DNA of 64,000 bases, taken from assembly GCA_036925085.1 (NCBI GenBank), contig JAUPFP010000002.1, positions 12,680,100-12,744,099 on the forward strand. The letters run 5' to 3'. Below are positions 34,201-45,372 of the stretch, piece by piece. Every line of letters starts with the position of its first letter. Within the stretch, counting starts at the first letter, position 1. This DNA comes from Brachycybe producta. Lineage: Eukaryota > Arthropoda > Diplopoda > Playtdesmida > Andrognathidae. A model generated the notes under the pieces. It saw only the letters and a program-made list of their open reading frames with translations, searched no databases and had not been told where the DNA came from. The translations under genes were made by a program, and so were the position numbers.

Positions 34201-36880
34201 ATTCAAGAAGCCCTTGACACTTACCGATTACAACTTACACCTTGAAGTCCAGTTCCTATACCTCCTTGACCTTTCCCCCTTCTCCCATAAAACGACACAA
34301 AAAGTGAGAAAATTTATTAAGACATGTGTTTTTCAAGGGAATAGAAAGAACTTTTTTTCTGTGCAATCATGAATAATATTAATAAAAATGAAGGTTGTTC
34401 TCTCTTAAAGAATAATTCAAAATAGATGACTAGAAAAAATGGGGAGAAAAAAAAACTTTTTTCTCAACAAAAAATCCAATAAATTTCTTCAGGACATCCA
34501 GAATTTTTTCACAAATTACGACCTTTATATGAATATTTTTCATGTATTTTTTTTTATTAAAAACAATTTATTCATATAATATGAATTGAAGGGAAGAAAT
34601 GAATGATTGTGAGCCTGTGTGTGAGGCTTTCAGCCCCTTATGTCAGGCAGCCAGGATCCTCTCATATAGGTAAACCCCTAAAAAGGAGAAGATTTTTGAA
34701 GTATGGGGAGGAGGAGGAGGAGGATGAAAATAAGAGGAGGGGGGATTTAACTGTGGACATTTCAAGTAATGAAGACATGAGTTCTTTATGGAGGTGAAGG
34801 GCGTTAATGACCCCTAAGTTTCCTTCCCCCTCAATGAGTTTGAGGCCAACCAAGCTCAGAATCGCTTAATTTGCTTGTGACGATCGATATACACATACAT
34901 GAGACCCACTTCAAAACCTGGGTTGTAATAATAAAAATCCCTTATAATATATATAGGAAAAATATGTCTTCATTTTCTTCAAACTCGTCCCTCCCCCCCC
35001 CCTTTCCTCCTTCACACTCAACTGCAACACTCCTTCTTTTGACCCAAAACACCCTCCTCCCCCTTCAAATCACACCATTTCACAATTGAGGTCTGGGCTC
35101 AAAAAGCGTTTTCGAGGTTTTTGCTTTTTAACATAAAACCCACAAACAGGTAGTCAAAAAAAAAAGCCTTCTTCATGTTCCTTAAGGAGGGGATTTTTTT
35201 TTTTCAGATAGAGAGACTTCGATTCGCCTCCAAACAATTGACAATGGCGCCCCCACATGGACATCCCCTCAAAAAAAGATGTATATTTGGGGAAGAAATG
35301 AAAAGGCCCATTTGCTCGCTGACTTGTTCCGATTTGTAAAAACGGAATTCGAACGCGTTCATGCGTATATTTTGCTTTTCCACAAAAATTAAGAAGCAAA
35401 CTAACCCATAGTACTGATGGACATTATCAACAGCAGCGCCCTCTTTAGACAAATCCATAAGCACGCGAATGTATAGAGGAGAACCACCACCACCACTCGA
35501 AAAACCACACATACAAATATATATACACACAACACACCTTTTTTTTGCTTCTTCTCAGCCCACTTCCCACCCTTTTTTACTCCCCTTATTTTACAAAATT
35601 CACAATTCTTCTCTCTCTCTCTCTCTCTCTTTGGCGGCCAACATATCTTTACACATGGACATGAGAGGTGAAAGGATCGGTTCTCAATGGTGTTCAATAG
35701 ATGCGGCAAAGGACAATCTGTTTCGTCTTTTGGAATCTAATGAGCCTTCTTCGTTGAAACCAAAATAGAGAGAGCTCAGGACAGACCACTCCGATCCCCC
35801 CACCCCCCTGTTTCCCTCTCAGGGGCAGCTGCAAAACCCAATGATTGTTGGTTGGGTTAGTTAGTTAGGAGAGGGTGGTTTTCACAATGCTCGGGACACC
35901 GTGTTTTCTGGCACCAAGAACTGTCGCCTCTTATAAGGAATGGACAATAGAGCTCTTGATTAGATTGCATGTCAACGTTGTCGTTTTCAAAGGAGAAATT
36001 CTAAACCGTGTCGTCCATTGAGAAAAACGTACAAAAAAAAAAAAGCCGGACCGGCGGTTCTTCTATATAAATATACATATATATTTATGTATCTAAAAAG
36101 AAGCCAGAAGTCCACCCCATTCCTAAAAAAAATCCCCCGTTGAGATTCCACCCACGGACGTCCCAAAGACACAATATTTTCCCAGGGATTCAAACATGGC
36201 TGTTTACATCAAACACCAATGATCCCTGTATTGGAAACCCTCAAAAGCTATTTAACTAATCCAATGCGACCAGAGGGCGTGTGCATCGCACCCCCCCCCC
36301 CTTATCCACCTCAAATATCCTAACATAAGTATACAACAGTGTCATTTAAACTGTGTATATACAATTTTGTCCTTTCAGGGTCTTTTCAATATCCCTGTTT
36401 TGAAGATCATCCAGAATTCTATATCCATGTGTATATACACACACATATATATACAAACTATATACAAAAAAATGCCTTAAGGGGGTAGGATGGAAAGGTA
36501 AGGGGGTGTGGGTGAGTGTCTCTACAAACAAGACCTACATATATACTGATATATAGAAGCAGGACATGTATTCAAACATTTTAAATATTATAACAATGAT
36601 CTTTTTTTAATAGAAAAAAAGACACAATTGCCCATTGTTGAAAATATACAAAATATGCACAGAAAAAAAAATATGTGAATATAAAAGAAACATCCTTATT
36701 TTTTTGTGTTTCTTTTGAAATAACAAGTAGATTTACACAAATAAAAGATGACAGTACTACACCGTCTCCACAACTAAAATTATACCATTCCCACCCACTA
36801 TAACCAAAGTCTGATTAGTAATTACCATTTGTACCCATTAATAACGACCACTTATTTTTAGTCTTATTTCAATTTACACC
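31236..36880. other. Long unassigned interval
   Basis: Only a weak family E copy (about 32765-32870, GGGCTGCTTGCAGAGTATAG and CAAATTCAAAAA), a strongly diverged family A copy (about 33655-33865), G-rich and CT-rich short runs (31425-31442, 34062-34112, 35610-35632) and a C run at 36291-36300. Several frames of 60-120 codons overlap on opposite strands (for example 31334-31702 minus, 35401-35709 minus, 35469-35768 plus). None shows a recognisable domain, and I do not call them. Confidence 0.45.
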
Positions 36881-36900
36881 ATTAATGTCTACCTAACAAA

Positions 36901-37060
36901 TTCTTCTTACCATTTACACCTTTACCAATCACCAACCAAAATCTTCTTACCATTTACACCTTTACCAATCACCAACCAAATTCTTCTTACCATTTACACC
37001 TTTACCAATCACCAACCAAATTCTTCTTACCATTTACACCTTTACCAATCACCAACCAAA
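36901..37060. repeat. 40-bp minisatellite, four near-identical units
   Basis: Units start at 36901, 36941, 36981 and 37021; each reads TTCTTCTTAC, then CATTTACACC, TTTACCAATC, ACCAACCAAA. Only the first base of the second unit differs. Degenerate relatives (CCATTTATACCATTACCA words) extend over about 36720-37310, so the array grew from an older repetitive stretch. No spacers, so not a CRISPR. Confidence 0.95.
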
Positions 37061-37395
37061 TTTTTCTTACAATTTATACCACTGTTTTCTTACCATCTCT
37101 GCACCTTTACCAGCTACCAATCAGTTTTATTACTATTTATACCATAAATTCTAACCAGCAAATTTTATTACAATTTATACCATTACCAACTCACCACTCA
37201 AAGTCTTATTTTACAATTTACACCATTAATAATGACCACTAATGTTACGCAGTAACACACCAAAGTCTTATTAGTTATTGCCATTTATACAGTACCATTA
37301 CCACCCACTCAACCAAAAAAAAACCTCACAGATAGAAAATTGAACACAACAACAACAAACAACAACAACAACCAAAATAAGTTAAGAATCTTGAT

Positions 37396-37397
<2 letters not shown>

Positions 37398-37436
<39 letters not shown>

Positions 37437-37489
37437 CCTCCACAAGAAGAAAAGACAAAAAGAAACGCTCCTGTGTCCACTACTATATA

Positions 37490-37538
<49 letters not shown>
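37398..37538. repeat. (GA)n and (TA)n microsatellites
   Basis: (GA)n at 37398-37433 and (TA)n at 37492-37538, separated by about 60 bp. They create the short low-complexity frames seen on both strands. Confidence 0.95.
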
Positions 37539-37541
<3 letters not shown>

Positions 37542-38690
37542 TGCGGTCACTTTTGACAGGTCTCCAACTAATAAAACAACGATTGCTTCATAAACATTGT
37601 CAGTAGTAGCTGCTTGTTTCTGTGTATTTTGATGATGATGTCCGAGAATGGCTGGCTACTGTTTTTATAGTTGTTTGTTGAGAGAGAGAGAAAAAAGGCC
37701 TTCCAGGGACAAAAACAAGAGGATTTTTAACGAACCCTCCCCTCCCCCTCCTGTCCACACACACAGGACGAAAATTTACCTTTATTTTTATGTGACTGTG
37801 TCTATCCTCTATATCTAATATAATAAGTCCACACATAAACACCGCTTGACCCCTAAGGGACGTTTTATTTTACCCTCCTCCTTTGAAGGTATATTCTTCT
37901 CTCTCTCTCTTGATTTACACCCACCCCTTTTTTTCTTCTTTCCGAAAACCTTTTTGGCGACCATTTAACTGGAACAAACGTCTCCCATGTTTTTAGTTTG
38001 TGTGTGTGTTTGTATATATTATAATATATGTTGTAGGCACTGTGCACACCTGAAATTTATTACCTAACTTAAAAGAGTAAAAAAGACTTTTCTTTTTCTT
38101 CTTCGAATGAGAAGGGGGGGGGGGGGAATGTTGGAGCAAAAAATAACTAAAAACCCTCTAAACCACCCCGACATCACAAATGAATACGTAATAATGTGCA
38201 ACTTCAATCTCTTCTCTTTTTCTTGACAACTTCTTTAATCTTTCACAAAAGTAAAAAGAAAATTCTCCACATTCCAACATGTAAACAACAAACGGTATTA
38301 GAAATACAGGGTAGGTAGTACACATACAAGTATGTCTCTTTCTCCAGAACGAAACGCCCACCAATCTATATTACCAAAAATATAAAAAAGAATAGGACAA
38401 CCACCAATCGTTTAAAATTAAATATCTCAATGCGGCCCTCCCATCTTACAACTATAATATCCTTCATAATTGTAATTCTTCACACTAAAGGTCGCCATAT
38501 TCATTTTAATCTTCTCCAGAAAGCAAGAATAATATGAGAATAGATCTACTTTCTTTCTTGAGAAAAATAGGTGGAGCTAGCATTGCCACATGTTGTTTTC
38601 CGGACAGCTAATTTTCTGTTGTCTATAAAGATAATAACTTTTTCTTTGGTTTCTGAATACAGCCTTAAGAATGTGCAGCTAGTATAAAAG
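37539..38690. other. Unassigned interval
   Basis: Short GA, CT and a G run of about 12 at 38114-38126. No coding frame with protein-like features and no repeat family recognised. Confidence 0.45.
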
Positions 38691-38895
38691 ACAGGCAGTT
38701 AGAAATCGGTCAGAACTTCAGTTGGCTCCGCCCTTGTTATGACGATCAGCAACTTCTAATTGGCTGGTTATGTAGTCTGACGTCAAATGCTCCGCCTTTT
38801 TCAACGTCAGACTACATAACCAGCCAATTAGAAGTTGCCAGTCGTCATAACAAGGGCGGATCCAACGAAGTTCTGACCGATTTCTAACTGCCTGT
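38691..38895. mobile_element. Family B foldback MITE (copy 1), 205 bp
   Basis: Near-perfect palindrome: ACAGGCAGTTAGAAATCGGT at the left and ACCGATTTCTAACTGCCTGT at the right, with GTTGGCTCCGCCCTTGTTAT, CAACTTCTAATTGGCTGGTT and AGTCTGACGTCA blocks mirrored around a short centre. AGTATAAAAG on the left resembles AGTATAATAG two bases past the right end, so the TSD is smeared here. Other copies show a 9-bp TSD. Confidence 0.85.
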
Positions 38896-38962
38896 GTAGT
38901 ATAATAGTTCCCGGACAGTTTTTCGTTACTGACGCCTTACCCGAATGTTGTTTCCTTAATGC

Positions 38963-39272
38963 CAGTGATTCACAACCATTTTTTTTTATTTGGAGGAACC
39001 CTTGAAATATTTCGGAAAATCTCAGAGTACCCCCCCTCCCCCCTCTCCTACATGGCTGACACACATTAGGTTCGACAGGGGTAAATTACAAAATAAACAT
39101 TTGTAGAGCAATTGAGGTTAATAAATAATAATTAACTCATATTTTTGAATAAAATATCACAAGAATTTCTATTGCCTAGTTTTATTTACTATTTTTTTTT
39201 TCAAGATTTTGTAAATTCTCGCAAAACCCCGGACAGACACGGCACTCGCAGAACGCTATTTGGAAATCTCTG
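38963..39272. mobile_element. hAT relic, non-autonomous
   Basis: Left CAGTGATTCACAACCATTTT followed by GGAGGAACCCTTGAAATATT and AAAATCTCAGAGTACCCC, a text typical of hAT ends in many animals. The right end GCAGAACGCTATTTGGAAAT then CTCTG is the expected degenerate partner. About 310 bp with no frame. I find no clean TSD, possibly because the inverted dimer at 39278 abuts it. Confidence 0.6.
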
Positions 39273-39277
39273 CCTTT

Positions 39278-39889
39278 GGGTTGGTTTATACTCCCTTGCT
39301 AAGCAGCAAAATAGCCTGCGAAGCTTCAAAAATGACGTAAGAGCTCGAGGTTTTTGCCTTCGCTAGAGCATGAAGCTAGCTTTGAAATTGTTCAACTTTT
39401 TAAAGCTTAGCAATTCAAAGCACTAATCAGAAAAATGGATACGCAAATGAGGTGAAAAAGTCACACCTTTTACTTCCAGAAGGGGAAGGGTTCTATTGTT
39501 TTATGTATCTGTTTTATAGGGTATAAAGGTTAGAAAATATCGTAAACCTTGCAAGACCACATGTTTCTATGAACAAGCTAAGCTTTGGGGAGCTAATTTT
39601 TATGAGCTTTTCAAAGCTTTCGAATCTTAGCAAAGTTTGGAGTACAAACCTACTCTTTAGGGTAGGTTTATACTCCAAACGTTGCTAAGATTTGCAAGCT
39701 TTGAAGTTCTGTATAAAACAGTGTGTATTCGTTTCCTGATTGGTGCTTCGAGTTGCTAAGCTTTGAAAAGTTAAATAATTTCAAAGCTAGCGTCATGCCT
39801 CTGGTGAAGACAAAAATCGGAAGCTCTGACGTCATTTTAGAAGCTACGCAGGCTGCTTTGCCGCTTAGCAAGGGAGTATAAACCTACCC
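39278..39889. mobile_element. Family J inverted dimer
   Basis: Two units, 39278-39655 and 39660-39889, in opposite orientation, each with GGTTTATACTCC-type ends. GGTTTATACTCCCTTGCTAA opens unit 1 and, as its complement, closes unit 2. Both share GCCTGCGNAGCTTC, AATGACGT, CTAGCTTTGAAATT and AAAGCTTAGCAA blocks in mirrored order. Unit 1 has about 130 bp extra in its middle. No frame of its own. Confidence 0.75.
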
Positions 39890-40555
39890 TAGTTACTTTT
39901 CTACTTTTAGAAGATTTCCAAGAAGATTTGCACAAATTACAAAGATATAACACCTTTGTTATATGCTGGGACATACTGTATTTACCTATTTGGGCCATAA
40001 TACGAGCCCACCTTATAATAAACTGTCTACAGATTCAAGTATACAATTCCCAATCTATTATTCTAGTATATAAACAAGTAATATGTTTGACAAGAGATTA
40101 AAACAGAAAAACCCGGAATGTATTTTATACCATTTGATGTTTGTTAATACGTTTTTTTTTTCCTCCACAGCTGCAAACATTTTTTTTTTAAAAAACTTTT
40201 ATTTAATCGGAAATTATTTGAAGTCAAAATGATGCATGACTTTTTTTTTTCTCTCTTATTACCAATTCGAGTTTGACCACTTTTTTTTTCGTTGTTTTCT
40301 TCTTTCTGTTTGATATTTTGAATTCAGCAAATAAATAGCCATCATGTCCAAATAAAAATACTAAGACATTTTCAGTAGAAAAAAAAGTTGAACCGATGCA
40401 GCATTTCGTCAATTATTTGTACATTTTTATGTAAGCGATAAATTTCAACCTTCCTTCCTTCCCTTTCTATTTTTCCCCATAAAAACAATGATGTCCTTTT
40501 TTTCATGTAAACGGTAGCCCCCCTTAAACAACAATACAAACTAACTTAAATATAT

Positions 40556-40967
40556 GGTGGCGCTGATCAAGCGCCAAACTGAACAAGCGCCAAACTGAAT
40601 AACCGCCAAAATGTGATAAACACATTGTTAGGTTAGGTTAGGATTGGTTAGGTTAGGATTGGTTAGGTTAGCATGTTCTGTTTGTAAATCTGCACAGTCT
40701 GACGTCTATAAAAGCTCACAATATTTGGACCATCAGAATTTACAAGAAACCTGAATAACTGCCAAACTGAATAAACGCCAAACTGAATAAACGCCAAACT
40801 GAATAAACGCCAAACTGAATAAATGCCAAACTGAATAAACGCCAAACTGAATAAGCGCCAAACTGAATAAGCGCCAAATGGAAGAAACGCCAAACTGAAT
40901 AAAAGCCAAAAATTTGGCGCTTATTCAGTTTGGCGTTTGTTCAATTTGGCGCTTATTCAGTCGCCCC
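40556..40967. mobile_element. Family D hAT-like element with 16-bp tandem units (copy 1), 412 bp
   Basis: Starts GGTGGCGCTGATCAAGCGCC and ends GCTTATTCAGTCGCCCC, whose complement GGGGCGACTGAATAAGC is the imperfect TIR partner. AAATATAT flanks it exactly (40548-40555 and 40968-40975). The body is a string of 16-bp units (AAACTGAATAAACGCC and variants) around a single-copy core containing TTAGGTTAGGATTGG repeats. The period, not a multiple of 3, yields a 16-residue periodic spurious peptide. Confidence 0.85.
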
Positions 40968-41334
40968 AAATATATATAGGCCTACTCTCTCTTTTTATTT
41001 ATTAATAATATAATATGAGATATTTTTCAAAATATAAAATAAACCCCCACTTGTTCTATTATGTGTATTATGTTTCTATATATATATGTATTAAAAGCCC
41101 CTAAGAAAAACGTATTTTTATATATGAAGTTTACAAGCCACAAAAACACGTCTCCTCTGTTACCATGGCAACATAAAGACGTAAAAATAGAATATATTAC
41201 ACGAAATAAGAAAATATTTTTTTCAATCTGAATGTTGTTTTTCTTATATTTTTTAAGATGTTTTCGAAAGTAGAATTAAATTCAAATCGAATTCTGACTT
41301 TATTATTTTTTAGGAGCAAATGAGAAAAAGAATC

Positions 41335-41560
41335 TTGAAAATGTTTTTAAAAACTAGAAGGGTAGCCCGTAATTAAGTACTAATAACTTAAGATGATTTT
41401 CATTTTGATGAAAGATATCGTCAACATGAACTGACTTATTTAATTAAATGATTCAGCTAACCCGTTCTAGTTTCTAACGCATTCTCAATTTCTACTTTAT
41501 AGTGTTATTGTCGTTTCTCTTTTTGAAATGCAGAATAATTGAGTTCAAAAATCAGCTGTA
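41335..41560. repeat. Family A MITE copy
   Basis: AAAACTAGAAGGGTAGCCCG and ATTCAGCTAACCCGTTCTAG mark the two arms. The interior is shortened compared with other copies. Confidence 0.7.
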
Positions 41561-41577
41561 TTTTAATAAACCATCTA

Positions 41578-42434
41578 CAGTAGAATTTCGATTTATCAGA
41601 ACTAAATTAAACCAGACCTGGTCCGAATTATCGAAAGTCCGGATAATCCAGAAAATTACTGTTTTTTTTATAACTTGAATTCTCTCCGTAACTAAAAGGA
41701 AATTAGACAAAAACACACAGATAAGACTAAAAAAAATATAATGATCAGGGCAAGGAGGTTCATGCAAATGAATGTTTAGTATTCTGGCTCAGAATTCATG
41801 CTAAATGAGATAGGAACATGATTCAAATCAAGCTAAAGCTAAATATATGAATTTTATAATGCATGTTGTTTTTGCATATTTTGTCATTTTTTTTTTCAAA
41901 ACATGCATATTTTGCAAAAAAAATGGCAAAAAAAGTGCATAAACTGTAATTTTTGCAATTTTTTTAAAAAAAATAGGCCTCCGAACTTTTCTGACTTCCT
42001 GAAAATTGTGGAAATATACTGTTTATAAGGGGGGAACATAGAATTAGGTTCATCTTATAAATGAAATTAACGATGAACTTGATACAAATGATACTCTGAA
42101 CCACTTACGCTCCTCCTCGTACATCTCTTGATGTTGAGAGAAATTTTTCTAAATATTAAAATTTTTTCACAAAAAAATGATGAAGCTTTGAATCTGAAAA
42201 TTTAAAAATGTTTCTTGTTTGCAATTGCAATTTGTAACTTCTAATAAAACATTTTTCTTCAATTTTCATGGGTGAAATTTTGAATAAGATTTGTTTATAA
42301 TTGCATATTTAGTTGTTTTTTGTTCCATGAATTACATGCATATTTTATTGCTTTTAAGTGCATGAACTTCCTTGCCCTGATTATGATATATTCCAGTCCG
42401 GATTACCGACATCCGGATAATTAAGAATCTACTG
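41578..42434. mobile_element. pogo/Tigger-like non-autonomous element, 857 bp
   Basis: CAGTAGAATTTCGATTTATC at the left and, complemented, CAGTAGATTCTTAATTATCC at the right, with TA directly outside both (41576-41577 and 42435-42436). CCGGATAAT and TCCGAATTATC words just inside the ends match Tigger-type termini. The interior is AT-rich with no transposase frame; a GCATATTTTG-rich patch lies at about 41870-41915. Confidence 0.75.
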
Positions 42435-42436
42435 TA

Positions 42437-43750
42437 TTTAAATGTTAAAATTATTATTGTTGTTGTCCTTATGATTTGAGATGACGTCATGGGGCAATAT
42501 AGTAACCAGCATTAAAAAAAATACAAAAGGTTCGAGGTGTCCTCTAGTGACAATCGATTACATTTCATGTATAAAAAGGGCGTATTTATTTAGGCATATC
42601 AAAACAATTGCCTAAAAAAGGCTAAAAGGGGTGGACCTACCCACCATCCATTTTCGATTTTCAGCTTCTTAACATCTAAACATTAGCTTTTATTAATTTT
42701 TAAAAAGAAAATTACATCAAAAAAACTACAATCACATCAATCCATTTCTATAAATGTTTGTTTAAGAGATTTAGAGAGAGAAATGTCATCTGAAGGGGAA
42801 AAAGGGATGAAGGAGGGCCCACATTGAACCCTCCACCCTGGACACAGTTCTCTCTCTCTCTCTCCACCTGAGCTTTCAGTCTATCTATCTTTCTCCTTCA
42901 AATGAAGATGATGAGGATCACGATCGCTTATCAGAGTGTCAAAGGTCATCGTTAGATGCGATTCATTTTCGGCAAGGATTAGGCACAACCTTAAAGTGTC
43001 CATCATCCTTATATGTTATTTCTCGAGGGACATGGAGGAGATTGTATGCAAGGATACCTCATATATAAGATAGGGGGGGGTTGTATGTTAAAAGAAGGCC
43101 GTCGTGTTGCTTAAATATTAAAAAACATTCCCTTCCAATGTATATATGCATGGAACATACATGAAAAAAGGTAAAGAAACGCAGGTGCGCGCATTGCACC
43201 CATCATCATCATGATGCACCTCTATCTAGAATACATTAAGAATTTGTCTGATGTTAGTTAATAAGAGATTAGGTGATGGTGTGGTGGTGGTGGTGGTAAG
43301 GGGGTTGTAAGAGGAGGAGGAGGAGGCTAAAGGGGTGTTATTATTATTATTATTATGATTTCACATCGCCCAAAAGGAGAGTCTTGATGCATGATGATGT
43401 TACTTTCTGCATGACAGGTTAATTGAATTATATGGGCAAAGATAAACATCACACCCTCCATTTCTATCTAACTCCAGCATCCCCCCCCTTATTCACTACA
43501 GCACCCAACACCACCCCTCGTAATTACGTACACACACACACACTATATACCAAATTGCAATTTTGCTATTTGTACCAATTTGCATTACACGTAAATGATA
43601 AAAAAATGTACCCCCCCCCCCCTCCTCCTCCCCTCCTAACTACCTATAACATTCGGTCTATTAATTTTGCATTTTTATATTTTTTTTTGGCGCATTCATA
43701 AATGATTATTATTATAATAATAATAAGCTAAAAATCCAATCATTGTTAAC
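42437..43750. other. Unassigned interval with simple repeats
   Basis: Short CT, GGT, GAG and TTA runs (about 42847-42864, 43280-43300, 43310-43327, 43338-43356), G and C runs at about 43071-43080 and 43611-43622. No gene or transposon recognised. Confidence 0.45.
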
Positions 43751-43852
43751 ATTTAAAATGGTCAACTCCTCCTCTTGTTTACAGCACTCTTGTCTATTCT
43801 AGTCTCTAGAATAGACAAGAGTGCTGTAAACAAGAGGAGGAATTGACCATTT

Positions 43853-43857
<5 letters not shown>
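43751..43857. repeat. Near-perfect 52-bp inverted repeat, 3-base loop
   Basis: Arm 43751-43802 pairs with 43806-43857 with one mismatch (a C opposite A) and a loop TCT. Blocks are AAAATGGTCAA, TCCTCCTCTTGTTTACAGCA and CTCTTGTCTATTCTAG. It runs directly into a (TA)n tract. The centre TATTCTAGAGACTAGAATA-like word also occurs alone near 32967. Confidence 0.9.

Positions 43858-43921
<64 letters not shown>
43854..43921. repeat. (TA)n microsatellite
   Basis: About 33 TA units starting at the end of the 43751 hairpin, followed by a TAA-rich stretch. Confidence 0.95.
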
Positions 43922-43924
<3 letters not shown>

Positions 43925-44828
43925 AATAATAATAATAATATATAATAAATAATAATTCGTGATCAAAGGATTATAAGTTTAGGAAATCGACACCAACAAA
44001 TAAATATATATCTTATTATCGGCTATAAATTTCATAATATCATCATCATCATTCTGACTTCATTACGGTTCCATTTATATGTAAATTTTTTGTTTCACCT
44101 TTATATTCACCGTTTGTACCTTTCTTTTTTATCTTGTTTGATTGACGGGCTCATATTTAAGGGTTTTTTTTTTATTATCAAAGGTAACACAGTTGGAGTC
44201 ATTTTTGGGCGGATTGACCTCCTCTTTCAATTCCCCCTTAAGCCCTCCTCCTCCTCCCCTTTGAACTCCCCTTCTTCTTAACTTTAAATATCCTTATAAC
44301 AGGACAAAATAAAAGGGCACCGGAAATGAACATATTATACCTGAATATAAAGCGCAATTAAGTGTAATTAATAATTACACCAAAAGGGTCCTTTGAATTC
44401 GATTGGGTCTTTCATTAATTTTTATTAAGTATGACCGAAAATATCTCACGGAATATAATATATAATAATTGGTCAAGACATCCTCAATTATCACATTTAT
44501 ATTTAATGTATATATTAATTATAATTGTGTGACTTATAGCGCTACCAATAAGATTCAAGTACAGAAATAATGCAATTGAAACTCATTTAAATACGAATTG
44601 CTCCTTTTTAATTGTATGCAGATATAAAAGAATTAATTAATAATAATAATAATATGAACACTTTAATCCAAAAAAGTAGACGACCAAAAATGTATTTATG
44701 TGGTCAATGGTCTTTTCTTTGAAGATAATTCGGCAGTTTCAGATTTTCAAGTGTAGTAATATTTTAGAATAATAATAATTATAATAATAAAGGGTTCGTT
44801 GAGTATAGGCGATTTTATTAACCATCTA
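43922..44828. other. Unassigned AT-rich interval
   Basis: TAA/ATA-rich sequence with short CTC runs near 44243-44258. No coding frame or repeat family recognised. Confidence 0.45.
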
Positions 44829-44860
44829 ATGCTGTGTTTATAGTCAGGGTCTGAATATAT

Positions 44861-45004
44861 GGTGGCGCTGATCAAGCGCCAAATTGAACAAGCGCCAAAT
44901 TGAACAAACGCCAAACTGAATAAACGCCAAATGGAACAAACGCCAAACTGAATAAAAGCCAAAAATTTGGCGCTTATTCAGTTTGGCGCTTATTCAGTCG
45001 CCCC
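44861..45004. mobile_element. Family D hAT-like element (copy 2), 144 bp
   Basis: GGTGGCGCTGATCAAGCGCC start, GCTTATTCAGTCGCCCC end, exact GAATATAT flanks (44853-44860 and 45005-45012). Made only of 16-bp units; the TTAGG-containing core is absent. Confidence 0.88.
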
Positions 45005-45041
45005 GAATATATATATAATCCAATTGTAGATATACAAATCA

Positions 45042-45372
45042 CTGAGTAGGCCTCGGATTTTTATGCACTATCAAGCCAATGTTTCTCAATCTGTGGCCCA
45101 AGTGCCAACTGTGACGTAACTCATCATCATCAGTATAGTCTTGAGGCAACGGCAATAATGCTTTTTTTCTAATCAAAAAGGCTGGTTTAGAGGCTAGATA
45201 TCTGATTACAGTCAGTTGTCAATTAGAATTCTAGCCTCAAACTAGTGTTTTTGATTAGAAAAAAAAACAATTGTTGGTTGCTCTAATAATGATGATGATG
45301 ATGATGATGAGTTCACAATTGGGCCACAGATTGAGAAACATTGGCTTGATATTGCATAAAAATCCGAGCCCT
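45042..45372. mobile_element. Family G hAT-like MITE (copy 2), 331 bp
   Basis: CTGAGTAGGCCTCGGATTTT at the left; the complement of the right end reads AGGGCTCGGATTTTTATGCA. Exact ACAAATCA flanks (45034-45041 and 45373-45380). ATCAAGCCAATGTTTCTCAA is mirrored at the right, so the foldback is long. A GAT run at about 45290-45311 sits in the right arm. Confidence 0.85.

Noticed and set aside
35401-35768. Opposing ~100-codon frames
   Set aside because: They overlap each other on opposite strands and cross a CT run; no family resemblance.
36901-37060. CRISPR-like array
   Set aside because: Units are contiguous without variable spacers, and the window is eukaryotic.
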